Below, piece by piece: positions 18,715-28,642 of a stretch of DNA of 64,000 bases (positions within the stretch are counted from its first letter, which is position 1; every line of letters starts with the position of its first letter). The notes under the pieces are model-generated. The model saw only the letters and a list, made by a program, of their open reading frames with translations. It made no database searches and was not told the origin of the DNA. The translations under genes were made by a program, and so were the position numbers. Source of the stretch: Arthrobacter sp. Bi26 (lineage in GTDB: Bacteria; Actinomycetota; Actinomycetes; Actinomycetales; Micrococcaceae). The stretch covers positions 35,828 to 99,827 of the forward strand of contig NZ_CAKKMF010000004.1 in assembly GCF_918697925.1 (NCBI RefSeq), in the 5' to 3' direction.

Positions 18715-21700
18715 TCAGTACTGATTGCGAAGGTCCTGGTGCATCTTCTGCTGGGCCTCCTGTTCCGTCATGGGCCGTTGGACCGGCTCATCGGGTGAGG
18801 AGTCCAGCAGACCCCAGAGGTTCCGCCAGCTCTTCGGCTCAGATGCAGATGCAGATGGGGATGTGGGCTGGAACTCTGGCAGGACGCCGAGCCGCTGCGG
18901 CTTGTGGCCGGAAGATCCGCTGGTTCCCGGTGTCTGTTGCTGCTCGCCGGCCAGTGCTCCGGCGGCTGTAACCCCGAATTTCTTGAGCGAGTTGGCGGCG
19001 ACTGTGCTGTTTTCGACACTGGCCTCGGTGGTTGCCTGATGCTGCTCGGCGTACTCGCTGAGTGACGACGGAGGGGCCTCCGCAGAGACGGTTGGCTGCT
19101 GCTTCGGAACAGACAGCTTGCTGGCCTTCGCTTCCAACGTCTCGACGAGTTTGCCATGCTGAACAGCCTTGACATACGGGGCCTTGATTAAGGCTTCCAT
19201 TTCTTTCACCCGCTGCAACTGCGCGGCGCCGGTCTTGAAGTCGATCCCTGCCTGGATGACGTCAGACGCGTTCTTCCCGATCAGCTGCCGGACGTCCGAG
19301 ACGGGCGACTTCAACAGCGCCACGTCTATGGTGCGGAAGTCCTTCGCGGCCCTGCCCAGTTGCCCGGGCTCACCGAACGCGACGATCTTGCCGGCCGGGT
19401 CCACGATCACTTCCGCAGCTAGTCGGACGCCGTTCGCAACCCTGGCGGGTGAATCCTGCCCAAGCGAAACAATGAATTCGAGTATCAGGTGTGCTCTCGA
19501 GCCCCGCTCGGCAGCGTTTAAATGCGCAAACTCCTTCTGGGGTATTGCATCCACGACCTGCTGAAGCCTGTGAAGAACTGCCTTGGCCTCCTCGTCGATC
19601 ATCCCCCCGCCATCGGACGTCATGTTGGGGCGGTCGCGGCAGTAGTCGTACGCGTTCACCTCGATCTGAGGACTCTTAGGATCGGCGCTGGTCCACCGTG
19701 CTAGCCAAGGGGCGTAGTACCTCGCGCCGTGATAGCTCAGCCCTGTCTCCTCGTCGCGTTCCTTGCCGGTGTAGCGGTACCGTTTGGGCGTTTCGGTGCG
19801 GCTGCGCACCGCCTGATACGTCGTGCTGCCGTAGGGCGCGTACTCCTCGTACGAGATGATCTTCGCCTGCTCGTCGAGCTCCAGGCTCGCCGAGTCGAGG
19901 TGGTTGCCGAGCTGGAAGCGGATCAGCCGCCGCGGCGCCCGGTTCGTGCCGGCGGTGTCGCGCGTGCGGGTCTCGACTAGCGCGACGCGTCGCGCGTCGT
20001 CCATCACGTGCAGCGTTTCGCGCTCCAGCGTGGCCGTGTCCGCGCCGATGGGGCTGTTGTGCCGGCGGAAGACCTCGAAGCCGCCGAGGTAAACGCGCTC
20101 CTCGATCAGGCCAGGTGCCTTCTCCCATACCTTGCGCACGCGCCGGCCCGACGCGTCGTAGACATAGTGGGCCGTGCCGCCCCCGCCGAGGTCGGCGCGG
20201 CGCAGCCGGTCCGCGTAGTCCCAGTGCACGTTCGGCCCCGCGGTGCTCCCACCGAGGTGCGGCAGGCGGCTCATGCTGCCGTGTGCATCGTGCCGGTAAG
20301 TCTGGGTCTGAGGGGTCGCGCCGGCGGGGTTCAGCGTCGTGCTCGTGAGGCGGTTGCTTGTGAGGAGCGGGCCACCTGTGCCGTCCTCGAGAAGGCTGGT
20401 CTCCGTGTAGTCGAAGTCGCGGGTCCAGCCGGCATGGGCCGGGTCGCTGCCGCGGTGTTGCAGCGCCAGCACGTTGCCGACAGCGTCGTAGACGTAGCGC
20501 TCGACGTACGTGCCCATCGCGTCGCCTTCGCCCCGGTGGTTGAGTCTGGTGTGGAAGGCGTCGAAGGCGTCGGACGGGGTCGGGGGACGTCGGTGGCCGT
20601 TCGCCATCTGCCCGAGGTGCTCGCGGCCGCGGGCCTGGACCAGCCGGTAGAGGGCGTCGTAGGTGTAGTCGTTGCTCGGCTCAACCCGGTGGTTGCGAAA
20701 GAACAGCGTCTGCTGTGCGTCGTCCCGGACGTGGGTGAGGTTGCCGGCGGGGTCGTAGGTATACGTGAGGGCCTGCAGGCTGGCCGTGCCCCTCTTCGTG
20801 GCGAGCCGCGTTAGCCGGGACGTGTCGGGGTCGTAGGTGTAGGTGGTGCTCGCGCCGTTCCGGTAGTCGATCCTCAGGCGCCGCCCCTTGGCGTCGTACT
20901 CGACACCGGCGACGCCGACCCGGGTCGGGATGGCGACGGCGGGGTTGAGCAGGCTCACCGGCTCGGTTGGCCGCTCGAGCCAGACGTCCACGCGCTCGAG
21001 CAGGTTGGCCTCGTTGAACACCGGCTGCACGACGTGGTGTGTTGCTCTCAGGTTGCTGTGCGGGGCGACGGACTGGACGACGCGGTTGAGCGCGTCATAC
21101 CGCAGGGCGCTCTCGAATGCCTCGGCCTGGAGCGACGGGGCCTGCGGCGCCGTCGTCGACCAGTCCGGCAGCGCCGTGTGGTCGGCGAGGAACCGGAGGG
21201 TGTTCCGCAGCGCGTTGCCCTTGAAGTCGTAGGCCTCGACCGGGACGCCGTTGGCGCCGAGCCGGGCGTTGGTCGCGACGCCGGCCGTGTCGAAGTGCCG
21301 GAGGACGCGGGCGCGCAGGTTCAGCCGGAGGGCCCGTGCCTGCTCTGCTTGGCTCGCGGTGGTCGGGGGCTCGCCGTACTGGATCCGGTCGACGGCGACG
21401 CCGCGGCCCAGCGTGCGCGGGTCGGACGCCGTGTCGCCGCTGGCGACGGTGCCGCGCACGGTCTGCTCGAGCGGGCGGCGCAGTGCGTCGTACCGCGTGG
21501 TGAGGTTGTGGCCGCGGCTGTCCCAGGCGCGGATCGGCCGTCCGGTGACGTCGGTCAGGGTCCACCGCGCGCCCGCCTCCATGCTCCGCTGCCGGATGAC
21601 GTTGCCGAGCAGGTCGTAGGCGTAGCGGATGACGGTGCGCTGCTCGACGGCCCCGGTAGGCCGGTGGTTCACGGGCAGGCGGCGCTCGTCGGTCACGGAG

Positions 21701-24700
21701 AGCCGGTTTCCTTCGACGTCCAGCTCCACCCGGGTGAGCACGGCACCCTCGCTGCCGTCGAGGTCGTGTCCGGCGCAGATGACGCGGTTGCGTGCGACTG
21801 TTAGGAACGGCCGGCCTAGTGTATCGAGGTGGGCTGTCGTTGGGGTGTCGGCGTGAGCGGACGCGCGCACGGCCGCAGCCTGTTCATGAGCGCCCAGGTC
21901 GCCGTCGGCGCGCAGCGCGCGCCAGGTCTTCCAGACCGGTGCCGGGGGAGCCGCGGGCAGGCCCGCGAAGTACCCAGCGACGTACCCGCGGATGTCCGGG
22001 TCCGTGCGCGGGTCACCGGTCTGGGCGTTGCGGGGCGCGCACGTGTCGTTGACGTCGTACGTGGTCTGCTGCCAGGGGTCGAACACGACCTTCTCGTAGG
22101 TGTGGTTCGGGTGCAGTGTGGCGACGACGCGGCCGACCGGGTCGTAGAACAGCACCGGGCTGACGCCGGCCGTGGCGCCGTACTCGAAGCGGTGGTCGCT
22201 CACGATCGTGCCGTCTGGCCGTCGGCGTCGGCTGAAGAAGGGCTCGTACCGGCGCACGGGCCGGCCTTTGGCGTCGAACACCGTCCAGCCGCTGCCCACC
22301 CAGCGCGGCGGGCCGGTGACGCCGCCCACCTTCTCCGGCTCAGCCTGCACCTTTCGCTGGATCTCGCGCCCGAAGCCGTCCGAGTACGCGAAGCCGACCT
22401 GGATCCGTAGCCCGTGCGGCGGCAGGACGGCGTTGACGTGCGTCTCGCGTGCGAGGGTCGCCGTGCCGGCGGGCTCCCACCGGATTGGGTTCGTGGGGTT
22501 CGACTGTTGGGTTCGGCGGAAGCGGTGGAGGTCGTAGACGATCCGGGTGGTGGCGCCCCGCAGCAGCGCAGCCGCTCCGGCCACGGGGTCGGCCGCGTCG
22601 AAGAACGCGTCGAGCTGCGGCTGTGTGAGGTCGGCGACGAAGCCCCCCAGCGTGTCGCCCTCGGCGGGCGCCGGCGGTGGCTTGCCCATGACCGCCGTCC
22701 CTACGATCATGCCGAGCGCGTCGAAGGCGAGCTCGGTCCGGTTCCGGTTCGGGTCAGCGACCAGGCGCGGCTGGAGTACGCGGTAGTCGTTGGCGAGCAC
22801 CGTCAGCCGGTTGCCGACGGCATCCCGCGTCTCGGTGGGCAGCAGGTCGTTCGCGTCGTAGTCGACGACAGTGTCCTGGCCGAAGGGGTCGCGCACGCGC
22901 CGTGACAGAAAGAAGTGCCGCCGGGCCTCGGCCAGCTCCGTGGCGGCGACGTCGGCCGGGTCGGTCGTGTAGAAGGACCGGCCGGAGGGCAGCCACCAGT
23001 TGTCGTTCGCGTCGCCGGCAGGGAAGCGGCCGTCGGCCTTGAGCGCCTGGCTGCGCAGGTAGCCGCCGCGGTCGCCGGACTGGCCGCCAAGAACGGCCGC
23101 GGCATCGGGCAGCAGTTCCTCGGGCGACCCGCCGACCCGCGGACGCCGGAGGACGGTGGTGAGCAGTCCCGGCGTGAACGCTAGCGCGTAGCTCTCGCCG
23201 GCGAGGCCGAGCGCCCCCAGTCGGCCCAGCGGCAGCAGGATCGTCAGGTCGTCGCTGCGGTACAGTGTGCGTCGGCGCTCGACCGGCCGGCGGCACCGGG
23301 CGGCCGTCGGCGTGGCCTCGTACGCGACCTCGGCGGTGAACCGGTGTCGCAGGCCGCCGGCGGGGCCGGGGTCGGGCACGACGAAGTCGGCGGCGCGGAA
23401 TCGGCCGGCCGGCCCGGTCGCCGGGTAACCCGTCAGCTCGTACGTGACGGTCTCGCACTGGAGCGGTGTTCGGTACGTGTGAGCAGTGTCGATCGCGTCG
23501 GTCACGCGGTTCTCGGTGTAGGTGGCCTGGGTCGTCGTCTGCTTCGCCCGGTCGTCGGCGGCCAGGCCCGCCAGACCCGGGTTCGGCACCAGCTGCGCCT
23601 GCCCGTTCGCGGCGACGACTCGGACCTTCTTGCGGCGGCCGTAGCCGACGGTCGCCTGTTTGAGGACGGTGCCGAAGGGGTCCACCTCGAGCGTCAGCGT
23701 GTGCTGCACCCGAGGGTCCGCCGGGTCGCGCTCGTAGTGGAAGGACAGCGCTTCGCGCGGCTCGACGTGGAAGACGGCGTGACGGCGCGGGCCGCGGGCC
23801 TGTATGGTGCGGACGGCGAAGCTCTGCTCGACGACCGTGTACGGCACGCTCGAGCGCCGCACGCGGCCGGTGTCGGCCCCCGGGCCGGCATCATCTGCGT
23901 ATACCTCCTGGCGCAGCATCGAGCCCTTGAGCGCACGGCAGGCCTCGCGCTCCTCGTCTGGCGTCAGGCCGTCTGGCAGCGTCGTGTCCGGCAGCAGCAG
24001 GGCCCGGGTCTCGGCGTCGGTCAGGCCCGGCTCGCGGTAGTACTCTCCGCGGGTGCCGTCTAGTCCGGCGAAGTAGTCGGAGACGTGGTCGCGGCCGGCG
24101 TGGACGCCGGTGTGGAACCAGGTCTTCGTGCGCACCGGCGGGAGCTGAGGTTCCCTGCCGCCGGCCGCTTCGCCGTCCACCGGGGCACCGGGGGCGGTGA
24201 GCTGCTCGGTGTCCCACTGCTCGACCATGCCGAAGCCGCGGAACTCCCGCTCGTGGCCGTCGAAGTGGCCGTGGTGGTAGGCGTAGCGGGTGACGATTCG
24301 GCTGCGGCTGACGTGGTCGTACGCCGTGACCCGTTCCACAACGTGCACAGGCACCGGCAGACGGGTCACCCACGGGCGGCCGTCGCGCCGGTCGCGCAGG
24401 TAGAACGCGCTCGACGGCGCGTAGTCCAGCCGGAACTCCGCGCCGAGGTTGTTGCTCGTCCGGGTTAGCAGGTGCGGCTTGCGCGTCATGAGGTTGACGT
24501 AGCGCATCGGCCGCCGGGCGCCGTCCGCCGCCGGGGACGACCAGACCAGGCAGGCGGTGCCGTTGCCGAGCAGGTCGACCGGCAGGACGCTGACCTCGTC
24601 GTCGATCCGCGGGAACACTGGCAGCCGCTGCGGCCGGCTCCAGCCGTTCCCGGACTGGTTGAAGTAGATGGTGACGCCCTCGTCGTGCAGGTAGACGATG

Positions 24701-26712
24701 TCGGTCGTGTCGCTGCCGTCGATGTCGGCCAAGCGGATGCGCCGTTGGTCGAACACATCCGGGCGGTCGAACCACGGAGCGTTGTCCATGCTGACCTTGG
24801 CGCCGAAGTGGCCGTGGCCGAGGTTGGGCCAGTAGCAGATCTCGCCGTTGCGAATCCGGACGAGGTCGGTGAGGCCGTCACCGGACAGGTCCGCCAGGTA
24901 GACGGATTGCGTGGGGTCGGCGAGGACGATGCGGGGCCCGCGCTCCTCGTCGAGCGGCTTGGCGACGCGTCGGGCGGGGCCGAAGCCCGCCTCGGCGCGG
25001 GACGGGTACCAGACGAGCGCGTCGTCCTCGGTGATGAGGACGTCGGCCCGGCCGTCGCCGTCGAGGTCGATGAGCCTCAGGTTCGGGTCCCGCAGGTCGA
25101 GGTTCGGCAGCTCCACGAACGGGCGGAACGGCTGCCAGCCCTCGGCGTCGTCGTGCTCGTAGAGGCCGGGCGTGGGCCCGTCGATGACCACGAGGTCCGG
25201 CAGGCCGTCGCCGGCGAGATCCATAAGCTGCGCGCCGTCGCCCAAGGCGGCGTTCGGCCGCCGCGCGACGGTCTCGACCGACGCGAACCGCGCCCGCACC
25301 AGCTCCCGGCCGTCGGGGAGCCGCTCCGGGTCCGGGCTGAGGTTGCGCTTGTAGAACCAAGCGCCGGCCTGCTCGGTGAGGATGCCGGGCAGCGCCTCGC
25401 CGTGAAGGTCCGCCCAGAGGTACGCGTCGCCGTCGAGGCCAATGGGCAGATTCTCCAGACTCTGCGGGTCAACCTCCGCCACCGTCGGCTCGATCTCCGC
25501 CTCGGTGTAGTCGAGCTCGACGGGCGGCAGGGTGCGCCGCTCGTATCCGGCTCCGTCGCGGCGATACCCGGTCTGGGTGACGGCGCGCAGGAACGTGTAG
25601 ACCGGCAGGCGCGCGTCCGCGGGGTCGAGGTCGCCGGAGTACGCGAGGTCCGTGGAGCGCACCAGGCAGTCGCGCCCGACGCCGGCCGCGCCTGGGAAAT
25701 GGTGGAACATGAGGACGCGCCGGCACAATCGGGTGGTGCGCACCTCAAAGCCGGCGCGGTAGGCGGAGAAGGCGTCCGGGCGCGGGGGCCACGGGTACCG
25801 GCGGGTGCCCGGCGGGCCTTGGAGCTCGTCGTCGCGGGGCGCCGGGGTGACCGGGTTGTGGTCGCCGTAGTCGAAGACGACCTCGAACATCCAGTCGGCG
25901 CCGGCCACTTGGGAGGGCGTGAGGAACCGCGGCCGCCGGCCGGTGGCCGCATCGACCATCGGCCTGCGGTTGCCGTAGAGGATGCGCTTGATGTAGCGGT
26001 TGGCGGTGCGCCGGACGTCGTCCCGCGGCCCGCGGTTGCGCTCGTGCGGGTTCGTCGGATCGACGCCGAGGCCGTCATCCGACTTGTATCGGTAGATCGC
26101 GGCGTTGCCCTTGTCGTCGCGCGCCTCGCAGGCCAGCCAGCTGAAGATGCGTGCCGGGTCGAGCGGGTCGGCGATCCGCGAACCGGTGTCGAGCCCGTAG
26201 ATCGTGAGCACGTTGTCCCGGGAGACAGAGCGCCAGTGGGCGTCGTCCGGCGTGCCGATCCGGCTCCAGCGTTCGATACGCGCGAAGCCCCCCTCGACCC
26301 GGGGGCGGTACCGGCGGACGCGGTAGCCGTCGATCACGTCGTCCGGTCGGTCCACCGGGACTAGGTCCTCGAGACCGGAGAGGAGGAAGACGTCGGACTC
26401 TTCAGCATCGAGATACTGTGGCAGGCCGGTGTCGGTCTTTCGGGTGATAGCGGGTTGGGTCAGGCTCCACCCGAACCCGAACGGTCCGTTGCCGGAACCG
26501 GAATCGTAGGACAGGGAGAGTTGCGGGCTTAACCCGGAGCGTCCCGGACTCGTGTCGATCGGTACAGTCATCGTTCCCGTGCCCGTGACCGGGTTCGCGG
26601 CGAACTTCTCGCCCATCCCGCGCACCGAACCTCCGCCCTTCGGCAGGGAGATTGTGGGTGGTGCGATGCGTAGAGACTCAGCGGTGCGACCACCGGTCGT
26701 GCTGAGCGTCAT
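18715..26712 (-). CDS. Tc toxin TcB-TcC fusion (SpvB-RHS cocoon) with variable C-terminal toxin
   Basis: The cocoon of a Tc toxin, 2665 residues. The SpvB N-terminus (LPKGGGSVRGMGEKFAANPV; SYDSGSGNGPFGFGWSL) is followed by FG-GAP/VCBS-type repeats forming the TcB propeller (DLAGDGLPDL, DLDGDGRADV, DLSGDGLTDL, DIDGSDTTDI). TcB middle domains and many YD/RHS repeats follow, then the RHS core end (YRYTGKERDEETGLSYHGAR, then YYAPWLARWTSADP). The autocleavage region is NAYDYCRDRPNMTSDGGG, about residues 2352-2370. Residues about 2372-2665 are the non-homologous warhead. It contains TIDVALL (Asp2463) and AGIDFKTG (Asp2491, Lys2493), a pattern like PD-(D/E)xK nucleases, then a disordered Ser/Pro/Gln-rich tail. 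Base composition falls in this last segment, as expected for an exchanged cassette. AGGAGG lies 5 bases before the ATG. It is the first gene of the tcBC-tcA operon, and a GTAACG direct repeat sits 35 bases upstream. Confidence 0.93.
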   Translation of the reverse strand: MTLSTTGGRTAESLRIAPPTISLPKGGGSVRGMGEKFAANPVTGTGTMTVPIDTSPGRSGLSPQLSLSYDSGSGNGPFGFGWSLTQPAITRKTDTGLPQYLDAEESDVFLLSGLEDLVPVDRPDDVIDGYRVRRYRPRVEGGFARIERWSRIGTPDDAHWRSVSRDNVLTIYGLDTGSRIADPLDPARIFSWLACEARDDKGNAAIYRYKSDDGLGVDPTNPHERNRGPRDDVRRTANRYIKRILYGNRRPMVDAATGRRPRFLTPSQVAGADWMFEVVFDYGDHNPVTPAPRDDELQGPPGTRRYPWPPRPDAFSAYRAGFEVRTTRLCRRVLMFHHFPGAAGVGRDCLVRSTDLAYSGDLDPADARLPVYTFLRAVTQTGYRRDGAGYERRTLPPVELDYTEAEIEPTVAEVDPQSLENLPIGLDGDAYLWADLHGEALPGILTEQAGAWFYKRNLSPDPERLPDGRELVRARFASVETVARRPNAALGDGAQLMDLAGDGLPDLVVIDGPTPGLYEHDDAEGWQPFRPFVELPNLDLRDPNLRLIDLDGDGRADVLITEDDALVWYPSRAEAGFGPARRVAKPLDEERGPRIVLADPTQSVYLADLSGDGLTDLVRIRNGEICYWPNLGHGHFGAKVSMDNAPWFDRPDVFDQRRIRLADIDGSDTTDIVYLHDEGVTIYFNQSGNGWSRPQRLPVFPRIDDEVSVLPVDLLGNGTACLVWSSPAADGARRPMRYVNLMTRKPHLLTRTSNNLGAEFRLDYAPSSAFYLRDRRDGRPWVTRLPVPVHVVERVTAYDHVSRSRIVTRYAYHHGHFDGHEREFRGFGMVEQWDTEQLTAPGAPVDGEAAGGREPQLPPVRTKTWFHTGVHAGRDHVSDYFAGLDGTRGEYYREPGLTDAETRALLLPDTTLPDGLTPDEEREACRALKGSMLRQEVYADDAGPGADTGRVRRSSVPYTVVEQSFAVRTIQARGPRRHAVFHVEPREALSFHYERDPADPRVQHTLTLEVDPFGTVLKQATVGYGRRKKVRVVAANGQAQLVPNPGLAGLAADDRAKQTTTQATYTENRVTDAIDTAHTYRTPLQCETVTYELTGYPATGPAGRFRAADFVVPDPGPAGGLRHRFTAEVAYEATPTAARCRRPVERRRTLYRSDDLTILLPLGRLGALGLAGESYALAFTPGLLTTVLRRPRVGGSPEELLPDAAAVLGGQSGDRGGYLRSQALKADGRFPAGDANDNWWLPSGRSFYTTDPADVAATELAEARRHFFLSRRVRDPFGQDTVVDYDANDLLPTETRDAVGNRLTVLANDYRVLQPRLVADPNRNRTELAFDALGMIVGTAVMGKPPPAPAEGDTLGGFVADLTQPQLDAFFDAADPVAGAAALLRGATTRIVYDLHRFRRTQQSNPTNPIRWEPAGTATLARETHVNAVLPPHGLRIQVGFAYSDGFGREIQRKVQAEPEKVGGVTGPPRWVGSGWTVFDAKGRPVRRYEPFFSRRRRPDGTIVSDHRFEYGATAGVSPVLFYDPVGRVVATLHPNHTYEKVVFDPWQQTTYDVNDTCAPRNAQTGDPRTDPDIRGYVAGYFAGLPAAPPAPVWKTWRALRADGDLGAHEQAAAVRASAHADTPTTAHLDTLGRPFLTVARNRVICAGHDLDGSEGAVLTRVELDVEGNRLSVTDERRLPVNHRPTGAVEQRTVIRYAYDLLGNVIRQRSMEAGARWTLTDVTGRPIRAWDSRGHNLTTRYDALRRPLEQTVRGTVASGDTASDPRTLGRGVAVDRIQYGEPPTTASQAEQARALRLNLRARVLRHFDTAGVATNARLGANGVPVEAYDFKGNALRNTLRFLADHTALPDWSTTAPQAPSLQAEAFESALRYDALNRVVQSVAPHSNLRATHHVVQPVFNEANLLERVDVWLERPTEPVSLLNPAVAIPTRVGVAGVEYDAKGRRLRIDYRNGASTTYTYDPDTSRLTRLATKRGTASLQALTYTYDPAGNLTHVRDDAQQTLFFRNHRVEPSNDYTYDALYRLVQARGREHLGQMANGHRRPPTPSDAFDAFHTRLNHRGEGDAMGTYVERYVYDAVGNVLALQHRGSDPAHAGWTRDFDYTETSLLEDGTGGPLLTSNRLTSTTLNPAGATPQTQTYRHDAHGSMSRLPHLGGSTAGPNVHWDYADRLRRADLGGGGTAHYVYDASGRRVRKVWEKAPGLIEERVYLGGFEVFRRHNSPIGADTATLERETLHVMDDARRVALVETRTRDTAGTNRAPRRLIRFQLGNHLDSASLELDEQAKIISYEEYAPYGSTTYQAVRSRTETPKRYRYTGKERDEETGLSYHGARYYAPWLARWTSADPKSPQIEVNAYDYCRDRPNMTSDGGGMIDEEAKAVLHRLQQVVDAIPQKEFAHLNAAERGSRAHLILEFIVSLGQDSPARVANGVRLAAEVIVDPAGKIVAFGEPGQLGRAAKDFRTIDVALLKSPVSDVRQLIGKNASDVIQAGIDFKTGAAQLQRVKEMEALIKAPYVKAVQHGKLVETLEAKASKLSVPKQQPTVSAEAPPSSLSEYAEQHQATTEASVENSTVAANSLKKFGVTAAGALAGEQQQTPGTSGSSGHKPQRLGVLPEFQPTSPSASASEPKSWRNLWGLLDSSPDEPVQRPMTEQEAQQKMHQDLRNQY

Positions 26713-26746
26713 GGCGCCTCCTTTGTTGTGAGTAGGCGCCCCGTGG

Positions 26747-26763
26747 CGTTACTGCCGCGTTAC
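26747..26763 (-). promoter_or_regulatory. GTAACG-N5-GTAACG direct repeat, Tc operon copy
   Basis: On the minus strand, GTAACG-CGGCA-GTAACG lies 35 bases upstream of the tcBC start codon. It is one of five identical-architecture repeats in the window. A clear -10 box at the 9-10 bp distance seen elsewhere is lacking; TACTCA occurs 12 bp downstream, very close to the ribosome binding site. It overlaps the eroded end of the DrmB-like frame. Confidence 0.75.
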
Positions 26764-27450
26764 CATGTCGCTCCCCCCGAACTCGGCGATGGAGGAGGGC
26801 CGGCAATCCAGCCGACCTGGATCGGCATTTTGGCCAGCGCCAGTTGCTGGGCGAGGTGATTCGACGAGTGTGCCGAAGAGGTACACACTGTCGTTGTCGC
26901 GGTTGGTGTCTGTGAAGATTGCGAAGACGGCCGCCGTCGCGTCCTGGTCTCTGCCAAGGTCAGCATGTGGGGAGCGGGAACGGCGGGCTCTGGCGCGTCC
27001 GTCCGGCGGTTCCGGTCCGGTTTCCTGCCGCTGCTTGCCCGGGCAGTTCTGGTGGGTGAACTGGGCGAGTTTCCGGACGGGTGGGTGACTGTTCGTGTAG
27101 TTGAGTCGCGGCATGGGTCCGAGGTGGTCGCAACCGGTGCAGCGGAACCACTGGGGTAGGGCGCGCGCCAAGAAAACCGAGGTCGGATGATTCCTTGGAC
27201 ATCGCGCCCTTCTTCGGCCGCCACGGGAACGGGCGCAGGCAGTCGACTTGAGGCCCAGGTGGAGGCGGACAACCTCCAGCACCCGCGGTTCGACGATGGC
27301 CGGGCTGAATTCCCCTCGCTTCCAGATCGGTTCCCAGTTGTCGAGCCCGGCCGGGATGCTATAGAAGCCCGACAGATCGATGATCGCGCCGGGACAATTT
27401 GTGCACGGCAAGGATGGGTCCCGAACTTCTTGGTGCTGGACGACCACCAC
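26749..27450 (-). pseudogene. DrmB-like (DUF1998-associated) protein remnant
   Basis: The frame carries pieces that resemble the N-terminal part of DrmB-family proteins: PGAIIDLSGFYSIPAGLDNW, IVEPRVLEVVRLHLGL, and a zinc-ribbon-like block LPQWFRCTGCDHLGP followed by KLAQFTHQNCPGK. The normal beginning is missing, the sequence decays after residue about 160, and the large C-terminal DUF1998 domain is absent, leaving 233 codons of a usually 550-650-residue protein. DrmB is a partner of a helicase in DISARM and related loci, but no partner is nearby. It ends inside the Tc operon promoter region, so the toxin operon appears to have landed in a decayed defence gene. Confidence 0.5.
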
Positions 27451-27537
27451 TCATGTTCCACGCGGCCACGGACCGCCATGCAAATACGTAACAGGAATCG
27501 GCGCGCCGGTGACGCAGAAGGCAAAACGAGATAGGTA

Positions 27538-27756
27538 GTGGGCACATTCCTTGGCGCTGATCGGGAAGCGGCGGCCGACTTCCAGCGGGTCGTGGACGAA
27601 ATCCGGAGGCGTCCGGGCTTCGAGCGGTTCCTGATGCCCCGGAAGGTGGCCAAGCTGTTGCCAGCCGCCACGGACGGGCCGGTCGTGCTGCTGAATGTCG
27701 CCCAGTTGCGGTCGGACGCACTCAGATTCGAATTGAGAACCTCCACCGCGCGGTGA
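27538..27756 (+). pseudogene. CHAT-domain protein fragment
   Basis: The 72 codons read GFERFLMPRKVAKLLPAATD followed by GPVVLLNVAQLRSDAL. This is the entry into the caspase-like CHAT protease domain as found in actinobacterial TPR-CHAT proteins, where the phrase PGFExFL-P then GPVVxxNVS precedes the first strand. The upstream TPR part is cut off by an in-frame TAG at 27532, and the catalytic His-Cys part is missing. It is a fragment only. Confidence 0.45.
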
Positions 27757-27959
27757 CCGACGAGCTATGGAACAGCGGCAGGGACGCGGTGTACGGGCCG
27801 CCTAGTCTGACCGCTCCTGCCGGTATGCAACGCGTGGACCTAGAACGAAGACGCAAGCCCTAGCCCCCGCGGCCAGTCCGAGCTCGAAGCGCATGAAAGT
27901 GAAGAGATGCCGGAGGGGAGAGGGCATTGAACAGCCCGTCGAGCGGCTGGCATCGCGCG

Positions 27960-28337
27960 TTATCGAGTGTAGTTGCTCAGTACCCATCCGGCGAAGGTGA
28001 TCAGGTCCTCGTTCTGTCCCAGAACGTCCTGTCGAGTTATTCGGTAGTTCACATCGGCGGCCACCCCCAGTCCTTCGACCGGCAGGTCCGCGTTCACCCC
28101 GGTCCGAACCGATCGGCGCAGCGAGAAGTTGAAATCCATCCCGCCGGGTAGCTCGACGAGGTCACCCCTTCCTCCAACCCCTGACATCCGACGTAGAAAG
28201 GAATGCGTCCAAACGTTCGCCCCGCCGGCTCCGGTGACGGAATCTGAACCGACAATTTGTCCCAACTGATTGTCCTGAAATTCTGCAGCGAAGAAATCTG
28301 AGGTGCTCGACGTCGGAAAGTCGAACCAAATGGCTGG
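27960..28337 (-). pseudogene. S41 (tail-specific-like) peptidase C-terminal fragment
   Basis: Residues match the end of actinobacterial S41-family proteases: a strand-plus-Ser region degraded to FPTSSTSDFFAAEFQDN, then GAGGANVWTHSFLRRM, then the terminal sheet ending in DVNYRITRQDVLGQNEDL. In intact proteins the block reads SYSTTDxFAAGFQD with the catalytic Ser and is preceded by PDZ and core domains, all absent here. The ORF's extra N-terminal 46 codons (to 28475) look unrelated. No start signal is present. Confidence 0.6.
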
Positions 28338-28642
28338 CTCTGGACCGGGCGATGGGAACCAAGGTGCCGAACAATCTGTCGAAGTTGACCGAGCGCCTAC
28401 TCTCCCTCTGGCGCCAGAGAGCCGCACGCAGCCCCCACCGCCTCGCCCTTCGGTGACCGCAATGGCTCTTACCATCTGGGATGACGCGATGTCTGCCCGC
28501 GTCGACGACGAAGTGGGATACCAGGAAGAAGCCGGCGTGCGAGCAAATCGCCCGTGGACCTATTTTCAGCGTTACTTATACGAAATCAGCGGCATCGGCA
28601 GAAATTTGAGGACCATTTGGCCCGAATTCCAGAAAGAAAACT

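Noticed and set aside
26760..27746. 328-codon minus-strand ORF over the DrmB-like region
   Set aside because: Ser/Arg/Thr/Pro-rich shadow with no family features; the 26749-27450 frame holds the recognisable protein sequence.
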